Under the pieces are notes generated by a model that did no database searches, had not been told where the DNA came from, and saw only the letters and a program-made list of their open reading frames with translations. Positions 10,401 to 20,640 of a stretch of 64,000 nt of DNA are shown piece by piece. The stretch is taken from assembly GCA_036362985.1 (NCBI GenBank), contig JAYGXS010000004.1, positions 36,703,654 through 36,767,653 of the forward strand. The letters are read 5' to 3'. The translations under genes and the position numbers were made by a program. How positions within the stretch are numbered: position 1 is the stretch's first letter; each line of letters begins with the position of its first letter. This DNA comes from Ligula intestinalis. Taxonomy: Eukaryota; Platyhelminthes; Cestoda; Diphyllobothriidea; Diphyllobothriidae.

Positions 10401-12434
10401 GTCAAGAGAGACGATGATGCATACGACCAGGGGCTGGCGCTGATTGCTGGGGCCTCTAATACTAGACTTGTAAGTGATAAGCTTCAGCCCACCTTAATGA
10501 CGTTGTGTTAAGTGCAACCAATGGCTGACAAGCTGTTGGAAGGGATTTCATGAGCTCGATCCACTTACTTTTCCCACGGTAAAGACCTAACATTTTGATG
10601 CTCGATTAGTGCGTATTTTGTTAAATTATACTCCAGTCACAGCGAATAAAGCTATTTTTACTGACAATTTTAGATGCTACTGTCCAAGTTAACTATTCAT
10701 CTCAAAAAATGTATATGAGATGTAGCACTGGCTTAGAAAAATTATTGGTATTTGAGTGCTATTTATGGTCAAAAGTATCACTTGGAAATTCTCACTTCGG
10801 CTCAAACCGATTGCGTAGTACTTTGGCGTCAGCCACATGGATGCTGAATAAAACCGCTGAAGAATCGAGACGCACAAAGCCATGAAGCGTTTGCGTCATG
10901 GTTTTACAATCATGCGTCAAACTGTCAAGACTGCATGGTGAGATTATAACTAAAGTTAGCATCCGACTCAACATCATCAGGTCTAGGATGAGGGAAGCTA
11001 GGGGTTTAATATAACGTGCGTCTATTAGGCTCCTAACAAAATGGTCAAACAAACGTCCTTGACGTTTTGGCTAGGCATATTCCACAAGTAGTTTAATATA
11101 CTTTTTACTGTTGTGTACTACTTAGTAATATCGAGCACTAAACACTACTCGAAGAAGCCACTAATTTTAACTTAAGCTCAGCTCGGCTGTAAGAAACAGG
11201 CATATGAAACTGACCCTACGAGCAAAAATATAGATGGCATACCTTGGGGTCCATTATATCCAATTCTCTACCGAGAGCGACAAAGTGCTCTGAAAGTCGA
11301 GTATTACCAAGCATTTCAGCAAGATCCTCTTCCTCGTCGGCGACAACTTCCTCATATGGAGTGATAAATTGGTGTTTTGCAAGTAGGTAAGCTAGCTGCC
11401 GTCTAACATCAACACCCGAAGCTCCCATTTTTGAAGTAGGGAGGGATGCAGCGCCGTTGAAAATCGATTGCGCCAAATTTGAGTCATTAAGACGCAAAGC
11501 ACAGCGCATTGCATTTCCAACATCCCCAAACTTTCTGTACAAGGTTTCCGCACACCGAAGAACCTAAACACAGTCGTATCGCATTGAACAAGTTTACCTT
11601 GGTATTGTCTGGATCCGAGATATATGAGACACAGCTGGTAAGGTAAAGACAAACCCGCTGGAAATTAAGCTTTGAGGTAAATTTTTCGAGGAACTGGAGT
11701 TGCTCAATCTCAATACAAAGATCAATTGCTTCGGACTCCGCGTTGTGTTCCATCAAATATGGAATTATTTGTTCAACAAGGCCAATATAATCTGCCCTTT
11801 CCTTCTGGGCACTCTCAGAGAGTCCTAAAACGTCAAGGCAAGTTCGGCAATTACCCTCGCCACCATCTGCTGAACCAGACAGGTCATTCTGGACCCACAA
11901 CTCGACTATTTGGTTCGTTAAGTGCCGTATATATTCATGGCCCCAAGCACCTATCTCGTCTTGGTGTCCGAGTAAACGATACTTTAGAGTATCATGTTTA
12001 AGTTCGGGATTATCAGTCATTGTCATTCCAAGTACTGAGACGACCTCTGCACAATAACTCTAAAACTATTATGAAAACAGGGCAGATACTTTAGTGACTG
12101 GATCTTGAATTTTTTCATATACAGCTTTTATACGGCTGTAGTGTGGACGAAGAAATTTCAAGGGCTTTGGAACTGATGTCATCGAAGTTGTGGACGACTT
12201 AATAAGGGTTTTGAGGCTCTCTAGTGCCGGTTTATAAAGTTCAGTGTTCGGCTCCTCAAGCCTTTGTAGCAGCATATTTAGTTCATCCTGCAGTTGCTTG
12301 TCCTCCTCACTCTGGCCACCATGATTAATTTAAGCATGAATTTAATGTACCAGGTCATCATCAACTGTTTCGTTTGCCTTCTTCTGCCGAGTTTCTGGTG
12401 TCTCTGGAGGTCTTGAAGCGACTTCTGTCCCCAT
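4465..12434 (-). CDS. PSMD2: 26S proteasome regulatory subunit RPN1 (PSMD2), nine exons
   Basis: RPN1 is the large scaffold of the proteasome 19S base; it binds ubiquitin receptors and shuttle factors and docks to the ATPase ring. Exons, 5' to 3': 12434-12351, 12311-12090, 12044-11598, 11563-11243, 10138-9946, 9781-9191, 8391-7958, 6468-6300 and 5000-4465. They sum to 2997 nt, every junction is phase-consistent, and introns are GT-AG. The protein is about 998 residues, against roughly 900 usual for animals. Family signatures are [20 protein letters not shown] (exon 2), [100 protein letters not shown] and [12 protein letters not shown] near the C-terminus. The start ATG at 12434 gives an N-terminus of usual length and a charged, disordered lead. 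The extra length is mostly a long charged loop in exon 7. Least certain is intron 2 (12045-12089), where GTC at 12044 was chosen to keep frame. Confidence 0.95.
5001..6299 (-). other. PSMD2: PSMD2 intron 8
   Basis: 1299-bp intron bounded by a GTGAGT donor (6299) and a cag acceptor (5001). I see no coding domain. Short open frames on either strand have no recognisable motifs. Confidence 0.8.
6469..7957 (-). other. PSMD2: PSMD2 intron 7 carrying a TIR element
   Basis: 1489-bp intron between GTGAGT (7957) and ccag (6469). It holds the 569-bp TIR element at 6942-7510. Nothing else is recognised in it. Confidence 0.8.
6942..7510. mobile_element. Non-autonomous pogo/Tigger-like TIR element
   Basis: The ends are perfect 19-nt inverted repeats, TACAGTAGTCGCCGGCTAT at 6942-6960 and its complement at 7492-7510. 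If the outermost TA is the target-site duplication, the TIR starts CAGTAG, as in pogo/Tigger relatives of Tc1-mariner. The interior repeats variants of CGGCTAATAAGCCCAG and of the segment ATTTGGTCTGGGCC near the right end. No transposase is encoded. The family assignment is inference from TIR and TA only. A related element lies at 20449-20640. Confidence 0.75.
8392..9190 (-). other. PSMD2: PSMD2 intron 6
   Basis: 799-bp intron with a GTAAGT donor and a ctatag acceptor. No repeat or gene is recognised inside. Confidence 0.8.
10139..11242 (-). other. PSMD2: PSMD2 intron 4
   Basis: 1104-bp intron with donor GTATGC after the codons for DIMDPK and an acceptor ttgtag. No coding domain or repeat is recognised. 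Confidence 0.8.
11564..12350 (-). other. Three consecutive mini-introns in PSMD2
   Basis: Introns 1, 2 and 3 of PSMD2 are 39 bp (12312-12350), 45 bp (12045-12089) and 34 bp (11564-11597). All have GT and AG ends. The five downstream introns are 1104, 164, 799, 1489 and 1299 bp. Small 5' and large 3' introns are a known trait of flatworm genes. Confidence 0.85.
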
Positions 12435-12817
12435 CTTCAAAAAGGTGATTAATCCGATAAATTTTCGAAGGGTCGCGAACAATAGAAGCGAGCTCAAACA
12501 AACTGTCAATAGTTCGCAAAAGCCTCACATTCTTTGATGTTTTTAGACAGAAGTTAATCAGCTTTCACTATGTGAGAAGAATTTAGCATGCAACCTTATA
12601 CTGTGAACGATATATGATCAAGCGCAAATCAATAATGCCACCAAAGACGTTTATTTTCGCAATTTTCGCCGGTGGGTAGGTTTTGAGTATTGTTTTAAAA
12701 TATACCTGATTTTTTTAGGTTATAAGCCGAAGTTATTTGCCTAAAAGAAGCAGTCATGTGAAGTGAAATAATTGCTTTTCTGTCATAACTAGATTTTCAG
12801 GTGGGTTTAACGCATGT
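12435..12817. other. 5' flank and probable promoter region of PSMD2
   Basis: AT-rich sequence upstream of the PSMD2 start. I do not see a convincing TATA box or a trans-splice leader acceptor that I could defend. No ORF is recognised. Confidence 0.4.
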
Positions 12818-13405
12818 CACATCCCTGCTAGCACAATCCCTGGACTGGACGGGGGTTGCCAACCGGGGGAATTCGGGGGAATGCGGGGTTATGCGGGGAT
12901 GAAGAATTTGTGATTAACGAATTACATTAGCGGAGACCATTTTCAAGGTTTAATTTTTTCAACTCATTATGAATGACATTATCCGCTAACAAAACAATCA
13001 ATTTGGGGTCTAAAAGGGAGAAAAAGGGAGTGGTGGAGGGGAAGGGGTTGAAATCCCCGCTCTGAGCCTCACCCATATTTCCCGTTCAATCCAGGGATTT
13101 CCCCGTCCAGCCCCGCTGGTTTGGACGGGGCTCAGGACGGGGATATCAACCCGGCCCCCCACCGCTTGAAAAATGTTTTCGCGGTGGGATGCCCCGTTGT
13201 TCTCGTTTTTTAGACCTCAAGTCGATCTTCTTATAAGAGGATAATGCGATCAATAATTTATTGATAAAAAAGTCGACATTGAAAAATGGGCACTGTAGAT
13301 ATGACTTATTAATCAAACTGTTTCATCCCCGGATTCCCACGTATTCTACCGAATTATCCCGTCAAGAGCACATGGGAATGCGGGGATTGTGCTAGCAGGG
13401 ATGTG
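12818..13405. mobile_element. G-rich TIR element, 588 bp, non-autonomous
   Basis: The two ends are perfect 23-nt inverted repeats whose core is CCCTGCTAGCACAATCCC at the left and its complement at the right (12818-12840 and 13383-13405). Subterminal DNA has runs of G on one side (CGGGGGAATTCGGGGGAATG type) and the corresponding C runs near the middle, so the single strand could fold extensively. No coding capacity is seen. No clear target-site duplication was found. A partial copy is at 14321-14390 and a more distant relative at 17829-18127. Confidence 0.75.
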
Positions 13406-14320
13406 TAATGACACAGAAGCGCCTAATATTAAAAACGATTAAATTGAACGCTGCAAACTAATAGCTTATTGTTGTTTCATCTAACTGACGTTGATAGTAG
13501 TACGTGGAAATTAATCGCTTGCGTCATATGATAACCCAAAATATTTTCAACATTGTTGTCTTTCTCTATTTCAGAGCACTTTAACCCTTATTTCTGTAAA
13601 AACACTTTTAATTCGGCTCAACGTTTCCTCATACATTTCGACGCTCGCATTTTTACGAGGCTTTATTTACCATGTATGCTGCGGCACCCTTTTTAACCCA
13701 TATGAGACCTGACTTTATCTCTCAAAATCAAGGCGCTACTTATCAAATTTACTTGTCTGGGCTGTTGTAGCGGGCCAGGGATGTCGATTTTGGCACACAC
13801 CTAAAGGATAAGAGGCCTGAAGATAGCTCTGCATCGGAAACTCGGAGCCGGATTGATAAGCATCACCCAAGCACACAAATATTAAGGCCGGAGAAGAAGG
13901 AAACGTGAATATATGCAGAGGAATCTACTAGTTATAAAGAATACGTATAGAGTAATAAAATAATATGATGATAGAGAACGGCGTTACACAGATACAAGTC
14001 CCATCTGGAGTATAGTGTGTTCTCTTATGTCTGATCAGTTACCGGTGGAAAATACAGTGCTGTGGGCGACTGCAGGGGCGAGACGGGAGTGCTGACCTTG
14101 TGTGTGGGACTGCGATACGATTGATGACGATGGCGGCGGGAAGGGGGTCAGCGGCTGTGAGGGGAAAAGGGCACTGGTTTCTTCACTGACAATCGATCAC
14201 CGCATCTCCATCCCGGGTCCGCGCCAAAAGTGACGACCTTGATGTACTTAAGCAATCATTCAGTCTCTTGGGTTGTTACACTGTGACTGCCATCATTTCA
14301 TTTATGACCAATGCCTGACC
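13406..14320. other. Intergenic, nothing recognised
   Basis: No coding frame with known motifs and no repeat shared with the rest of the window was noticed. Confidence 0.4.
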
Positions 14321-14390
14321 ACCCTGCTAGCACAATACCCGGATTGGACGGGGGTGGCGACGGGGGAATACGGGGCGGTCCGGGATAGAA
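14321..14390 (+). repeat. 5' end of a second G-rich TIR element
   Basis: Begins ACCCTGCTAGCACAATACCC and continues with GGATTGGACGGGGGTGGCGAC, matching the first ~70 bp of the element at 12818. Similarity fades after about 14390 and no matching right end is seen nearby. Confidence 0.65.
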
Positions 14391-14873
14391 GTCTAAGGCA
14401 TATAAATTAGTCAGAAACCTTCAATTTTGTCATTGCTGTGTATTTTCATCGGTCGCGGTAGAAACGCAATTTAAGTAATTTTTAGATATAATTTGATGTA
14501 AAGAAGATGTTAAAATTAAAAACAATTAGGTTTGTAAAGTATTATTTGAAAGAAAACATCGATGCCATGGACGTTTAATAAACCAAGGGTTTTTTTAACT
14601 TCCCACGAAGGCAGTCATCCTTGGCCCTAACCTGTCGTGCGTTCTGTCGCGTGATAACCACTCTTTTGAATTTGCGATCATATCTATCATTGTTTGTCCA
14701 TGTACAAATGTTTTTTAAAATTTATTTACGTTTCACATAATATTATAGTTTAATTATTGACTATAACAGCCGGCCTATTGTAACTCGCTGGTTAGGTAGC
14801 TGAAGCAGTCTGTGAATGAAATGTGCAGAAATACCTGAATAATATTGTTGTTCAGCATAGGTTGATAGTGAAT
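14391..14873. other. Upstream flank of the transposase gene
   Basis: AT-rich, with no recognised coding sequence. It may include the 5' terminal region of the DNA transposon, but I could not find its terminal inverted repeat. Confidence 0.35.
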
Positions 14874-15989
14874 ATGCAGCGATCATACTACGGATTGCAC
14901 CGGAGCACTATATAAAAGCGCAGAAAGCGGGCATATCTGGAGGCTTTTCGAGATGAAGTTGCAATGCGTTCTTCAACCTCCAATGCTGCTGAAACTGAAG
15001 ACGCCGAAGTGGAAATGCCTGTTCTCATGCCAGAAATTCCTTCCGGTACGTAGTAAGGGTTTCTGACAGCGTACTAGATAGAGACGTATGGGAAGTTGAT
15101 GACACCACTGTCACATCTAATAACTCATTATTTGAAGCCCTCCGAGATTTTTGCGTGCATCGGTCGTTCCACCATACTGCTATTAAGGAGCTCTTTGATA
15201 CGGTCCATGATTTTAAGGGGACCACTATCCCAGATTTACCGAGGAACACAAAGACAATAATAGAGATGCCTCGATCGTGCCTTACAAAGTCAAGCAGTAA
15301 TGGTGACTATGTCCACATTGGCTTTCGTGAGGGCCTAGTGAAGGAACTGCGTACTCCTCAGAGGACTGCAATTCGACAGGTGTGGCTGCAACTTCAAATC
15401 GATGGAATGCGGCTTTTTAAAACGTATGGTCGATGTATCTGGCCAATATTGTGCCGCATTACGAAGCCCTTTGTTTACAGCCCTTTTGTTGTTTGTGTCT
15501 TCGCAGGTTGGGGTAAACAGGACCCTATTGACAGGTACCCTGAAGACTATGTTACGGATCTCAAGGAACTCCTTGCGCATGGCCTGTTCACTGGACTAAG
15601 TCATGGTGTTGTGACTGTCCTTCTGCATCAGATTGTCTGTGACTCACCAGCTCGTGCATACGTGAAACAAGTTGCAGCTCACAATGGCGCTTTTGGATGC
15701 GACAGGTTTGCTATCTCCTATTCGCTACAGCCAACTTTACAGATGTTGTCATCAAGGGGTGAGCTTCAACAAACGCATTATATTTTCGACGTCTAGTGGC
15801 AAGTTGCTGGATAATTCATCCTTTCGAACCCACCGTCAGAAATTCCATCACAAAGGGAGGTCTCCCTTTGAAGATCTACCCATAGACATGATTCAATGTT
15901 TTCCACTAGATAACATGCATCTGGTGTGCCTGGGTGTGATAAAAAGACTGCTCACAGATCTGAGGTGTACTCTCACTTTGAATCTATAG
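14874..15989 (+). pseudogene. Transposase, N-terminal and catalytic part (CACTA/tnp2-like, tentative)
   Basis: Frame from ATG 14874 has one nonsense TAA at 14913, then reads KRAYLEAFRDEV. A 32-bp intron (15050-15081) follows. Exon 2 (15082-15705) contains FHHTAIKELF, LQLQIDGMRLFKTYG (an Asp-Gly beta strand), WPILCRI, SPFVVCVFAGWGK, YVTDLKELL, VCDSPARAYV and NGAFGCDRC. A 37-bp intron (15706-15742) restores the frame to HHKGRSPFEDLPIDMIQCFP and LDNMHLVCLGVIKRLL. Similarity stops near 15960, where the C-terminal half is missing. This is the transposase family with the DGxxLF, CDxPAR and FPLDxMHLVCLGV motifs seen in many animal genomes. I relate it to tnp2 by motif layout only. The second copy at 48164-49015 has the missing half. 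Confidence 0.75.
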
Positions 15990-16059
15990 AGTTGCTTATG
16001 CGGTAGGAGTTTACATTGGTCAGGCAACTTGTTGAGAAGTCAAGGTAAGACCGCTCATT

Positions 16060-17742
16060 ATGGCTCATTACATTTTCCTTAGAAAAGAAATCACTGACCT
16101 TAGACAAGTGCATCAACATGACACAGATTGGTCTTCTTCACATTTTGAACTTTCACTTAGTAAACGAAAAGAGAAGCAAGCAGTGGACTGCAGCTTGATA
16201 CTAACAAAATTAGAGCAAATTGAGGCCGCTACTTCTGACACTCGCCGCACATTGGTTAGCGGTGAGGCAGCCACGGGGTCTGGTCTGCCACTATGCACAG
16301 ACGAGGCCCTCCGGTTGTTTCTCAAACGCTTTGAAAAGGAAGAAAAATTTTGCATGATAGTGTATGATAACGGTCGAATTAATTTAACACTTTTTACATG
16401 TAGGTTAAATTCCTCTCTTGGTTGGCGGCCGCAGCCCCAAAGAGATTATCCGGCACATCTTAGCCCAACTTCTCGGACCGCCACTCTGCACCACTTTTAC
16501 GTGGCAAGAGTCCACTCAGAAGGATAAGAAGTCATTCATAGGGAGTAAACTCTATACAATTTTTACAGGTAGGTTGCAATAATCTTTATAATATTCAGAG
16601 ACCACACGCCGACACCCAGGGCTACATAAAGTCAGACAGGACGTCACAGTCGATGGTTTCCAGCGCTGATAAAATCAAAGCTTGAGCAAAATTGTGCCTT
16701 GCCTCCTTTTCCAATCCTTAAAAATAAAAAAACAAAAACTAAGAACAATTTATCTATTCCAATATTTCTCTACTAATATCTAAATGTTTATAAAAAATTA
16801 TGATGAAAGAAAATAATTTTCTCTTCAATTATACTAAAATATATTTTGTTTCCTCTTATAATGTATCAGAAATATAAATACTAATGATGTAAATCTCAAT
16901 CTCACTTAGATATTCGACAAACGAAAGGCCAAATGTCTTCTGCCGATGCACTTGAATGACGATGGTGCTTCGCAGCTGCCTCGACCCACCTCAGACATCT
17001 GCAACGTCCCATCTAATTAGCAAACTTGTGCCACTGGACAACGATTGTAATCTCCGTATCGAGCAGACCCGTGCATACGGTAGATGCCATATCATCAGCT
17101 GATTTTTTCACCTTCAAACTGACCGCGGCTAAGTATACCTCAGTTAAAGGACATTACAGTTTTTCCAGACCCCAAGTATTCTTACTATAAAACCGTAACA
17201 CCTACAATGTATAGCTATTTTATTTCATGTTTTCCTCGATTTTTTCCCTAGAAGTCAGGTTTTTTTCACTTAAAACAAACTCCTTATTTCGCACACTATT
17301 GACCTAGCAAAAGACCAAAACAAATACAATGGTCACTGCGAAAGAAGGGGTTTGGGTTAGGTTTTTTCCTGCCTTCCGGGGTTTTTTTGACGGCGCCAAA
17401 GATGTGCTTTACAAATAAACCTTATTATTATAAAGAATACCACCATTGAGTGGTTCCATGGCTCACGGGATCGATATGGAGGTATACGTGAAAAACGAAG
17501 GGAGGCCGCTGCGGACAGTGCTGGGACCTATCACCTTCTGTCAGACGACACTGTAAGTGCCATCAAATACACTGGCTTAATTGGTTACCTTTTGCGGACA
17601 ATTTACCTTTAGTCACCATTTCGCAATTTCTTATTGTTAACATATAAACAAACTTATAATTCTCATATTTTTTCTATTATAGGAGCCAGCTATCCTGCCG
17701 TCAACAAGTTATGCCTCCCCGAACATTGACAAACAGTTATAG
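16060..17742 (+). pseudogene. DUF4806-like second gene of the DNA transposon
   Basis: Exon 16060-16359 reads a coiled, charged segment and then SGLPLCTDEALRLFLKRF. A 44-bp intron (16360-16403, GTGTAT to TGTAG) follows. Exon 16404-16568 reads VKFLS, slips one base, then gives VGGRSPKEIIRHILAQLLG and FTWQESTQKDKKSFIG, ending at a GTAGGT donor. This pattern (polar lead, VGG, RRIL-like helix, W-x-G/K loop) resembles DUF4806. A later exon (about 17436-17552) reads TIEWFHGSRDRYGG before a GTAAGT donor. A last exon (17683-17742) ends in TAG. The intron between is filled by a dispersed repeat. One frameshift is visible. The function of DUF4806 is unknown. Confidence 0.6.
16940..17435 (+). repeat. Dispersed ~500-bp repeat, copy 1
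   Basis: Homologous by eye to the reverse complement of 18793-19290. Shared blocks are TGAATGACGATGGTGCTTCG, AACTGACCG(C/T)GGCT, GCACACTATTGAC, and the 3' end GACGGCGCC...GTGCTTTAC followed by AATAAACCTTATTATTAT. The 3' end with a TTA-type simple tail suggests a retroposed LINE or SINE 3' end. It lies in the intron of the DUF4806-like gene. Confidence 0.65.
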
Positions 17743-17828
17743 ATTGACATTAACATTGATATACGTTTGTACAAATTTTCTAATTTCTTCTTTATCTACT
17801 AATATAACACAATTTTTATTTCATTAGG

Positions 17829-18127
17829 ACTTGTCCTTTACCCAAAAGCGTCAATGGGCAGATTTGGGGGAACTTGGGGGGGGTTAAAGGGGGCCAAGGG
17901 GCTGGCGGGGGCATTTTACGCAACGGAAGGGGAGCATTTGGGAAGGGGGGAGGGGCAAAAATGAGCAAAATAACGCACCGTGCTGCCAATTTTTTTTCGG
18001 CGACGGGGGAAAACGGGTTGACATCCCCGCCCTGAGCCCCGTCTTCGGCGGCGGTATAGCCCCGTTCTGCCCCGTTTTCCCCCGCTGCTCGACGGATGAA
18101 AATGGGACTTGTGCTTGCAGGACAATG
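17829..18127. repeat. G-rich element related to the 12.8-kb TIR element
   Basis: Starts near TTGTCCTTTACCC and ends near GGACTTGTGCTTGCAGGACAA, with a purine-G-rich left half and CCCCGTTCTGCCCCGTTTTC on the right. The layout (G-rich then C-rich, ends imperfectly inverted) mirrors 12818-13405, but the termini are only partly alike. Confidence 0.5.
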
Positions 18128-18792
18128 CCTAATTCTTTGTGGAAAGCGTACAAGCTGAGACCAGGTAGGAGAATTAATAGTATTTCTTAAACTGTTAAAA
18201 TATATGGGAACAATGATAGATAACCAATCTAGTTCGGAAAATTTACTGTCTTCCGTTTAATTTTCGCATAAAAAGCAGTTTCAGAAACTACTTTAGACAT
18301 TTAGAAAAGGTTCAATCATTTCTAAATTATAAGTTGAATAGATTGCAGAACCAGGGAGAACAGTCACCCTTTGTTGCGATAGAATATTGGAGACGGAGCA
18401 TTTAAATCATACGAGGAAGACATCATAGGAAGAGGGCATACGCTGCCCGTTTTTAATCATGCAGTCGTGATCGTTAAAGTCAAAATCATATTCAAAAAGG
18501 GAAGAGGAAAGCAATAGAAAGCGTGCCCATGATCCAATTTAACATATAATGTTAAATGTCATTCAGAAAGCAATGCCTCTCATTGCGGATATCTTACTTA
18601 TAAAAGACTAGCATTCAAAAGAATAAAATTTGATGCATTTTGAGAAATGACACTATTGTCAACTATTGCCAACGTCATTAAGACAGATAACTCGGTTGTA
18701 ACTCATTATTTTTGTCGAATATATAACAGTGGTTCCAGAATCAACGATAAAAGTGTTAAGCAGAAATCTAAAATATTCGCGCTCATAGCTTT
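18128..18792. other. Intergenic, nothing recognised
   Basis: AT-rich, no known motifs in any frame noticed. Confidence 0.4.
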
Positions 18793-19290
18793 TTGATATA
18801 AATAAATAAGGTTTATTGGTTAGGCACCTCTTGGGCACCGTCAAAACCCTTGGAAAACAGGAAATAATCTAAAAATACCTCTTTTAAAGTCAGTATAGGC
18901 TTTGTTTTAGTTTTATGTTTAGTCAATAGTGTGCAAGATTGTGAGTTTTTTCTGAGTGAAAAAAACCTTTCTACAAAGGTACGATAATATCAAAACTTGA
19001 AAACAATATCGGTGCAGTATAGATGTTTAAGTTTTCGAAGTAAGAATATTACAGGTCTAGAAAACATCTATCATTTATGGATGTTTGATTGATCCTTCAG
19101 CAAAGGTATATTCAGCCACGGTCAGTTCGAAAAGTGAACTCATCCAGTTCGGACGCAGAGACGCATCATTCAAAGTTGAAATTCGGTCTGCTTTCTGCTT
19201 AGCAGTATTGTTGATTTTAAAAAACGCTGCAGCTCCCTTTGGAGGCAGTCGAGACAGTTAATATCTGTTTGCGAAGCACCGTCGTCATTC
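18793..19290 (-). repeat. Dispersed ~500-bp repeat, copy 2 (inverted)
   Basis: Reverse complement matches 16940-17435 over most of its length, including the terminal AATAAACCTTATTTATTT tail. A short third piece carrying only the 3' end (GGCGCCCAAGAGGTGCTTTA) is at 46780-46852 on the plus strand. Confidence 0.65.
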
Positions 19291-20448
19291 AGCAGCCAAT
19301 ACCGAAAGTGCCTAGTTGGCAAACTTGACGCCAACCTGAACTAATGTGAACTACTAATAAATAAATAAACTATTTTTGCATGTATTTTTAGATTAAATTC
19401 GTTAGAAATAATAAAATTTAATATCAGTTTTAGATGCTACAGGAAAATATTCTAAAATTTGAAATGCTTGTTTTTAGACTTTTTTGAAAGTTACTTTTAC
19501 AGAATAGCTATAGGGTTTTTACAAAACATCTGCCTAAAGGTGTACGAAGCGTTGTGGTCTTATCTGTCATTGAACTGAAACGTATCCGCAGGTGAGAAGG
19601 TCTCTTTACCTCTAATTCCTTATAGGGTTGTAGATCTAGGACTCGGAAGAAAATTCGTAATTAAATCTGGTAATTATTCAGCAAAACATATAAAGTCTAG
19701 TAGGACAGAGCAGACAGCTAAAAGGAGTTCGTTGTTGAAACCTGTATTTGTATAGATACTGAAGAGTTAAGTTGGCCCACGTGATAAGTGTTGGCAGCGT
19801 CAATAAAAATTCAACATTTGGTACACGGTGTGCTGAGCAAAGAATTATTTGGAAGTATAAACAAAGACATTCGTATATTTTATGTGCTTCGAAGACATTA
19901 GCGGAACGGGGAAGCGAATGAGAGTTGGATTGCAACGGCTTGCGAGATCTGGGCGAATGTGGGTAAACACTTAATGGGATTAAGCTGTCTTCCGTTCGAG
20001 ACCAAATTTAATTGAGTTTGTGATTTCCATTGTTATTACAGTATGTCCCAGGTACTTTACTGGGAAAGCACTGGAAAATACATTGAAGGGGAGAAGTCGT
20101 CAGTCTGTGTGCTTTAGACGGCACTGCGAAAATTAAACAATAATTCTTTGTCAGACACCACTAGTTTTTCATTTTTATTCATACGAACCTTAACTTTCAG
20201 GTGGATTGGGCAATATTGGCGACAAATCAGATGTTCACGGCAAATCTCACAGCGTACCAGGGTACAACTAGGAACGAAACTAGTGACAGTCATGCACATG
20301 CGCATGATTAGAGTTAGCGTGTGGATTCGAGCCAAGTTTTCTATAAATGTACAGGTTTCCATTAAATTACCCAAATACCCCTTGTACTTGGAGAAGAACT
20401 CCACGTGGGCACATCAGCTGCTACCCTGAAGGCCACTTAGCTTGTTAA
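19291..20448. other. Intergenic with one unexplained Cys-rich ORF
   Basis: Mostly no recognisable features. A 96-codon minus-strand frame (20114-20404) includes CEICREHLICRQYCPIH, a dense Cys/His cluster, but it has no flanking exon evidence and I cannot assign it. Confidence 0.35.
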
Positions 20449-20640
20449 TACAGTAGTCGTCGGCTATTAAGCCCACGGCTAATAAGCCCGGCCACTTATT
20501 AAGCCCAATTTGGTCTGGGCCAAAAGTTGGCTTAATAACCGGCGACTACTGTACAAAGCGCACGGTTAATAGGCCCAGCCGCCTATTAAGCCCAATTTGG
20601 TCTGGGCCCGGGGTGGGCTTAATAACCGGCGACTACTGTA
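20449..20640. mobile_element. pogo-like TIR element with internal duplication
   Basis: Left end TACAGTAGTCGTCGGCTATT and right end AACCGGCGACTACTGTA are imperfect inverted repeats related to those at 6942 and 7510, and again lie at TA. The right part occurs twice: ATTTGGTCTGGGCC...CTTAATAACCGGCGACTACTGTA ends at 20553 and again at 20640. The element is thus a unit of about 105 bp plus a duplicated ~87-bp right half. Confidence 0.7.

Noticed and set aside
12045..12089. Alternative acceptor two bases upstream (12046) for PSMD2 intron 2
   Set aside because: It would put exon 3 out of frame with the conserved [11 protein letters not shown] segment.
14909..14918. TATATAAAAG as a TATA box for the transposase
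   Set aside because: The frame from ATG 14874 reads through this spot with one nonsense codon and continues into conserved residues, so it is more likely coding than promoter.
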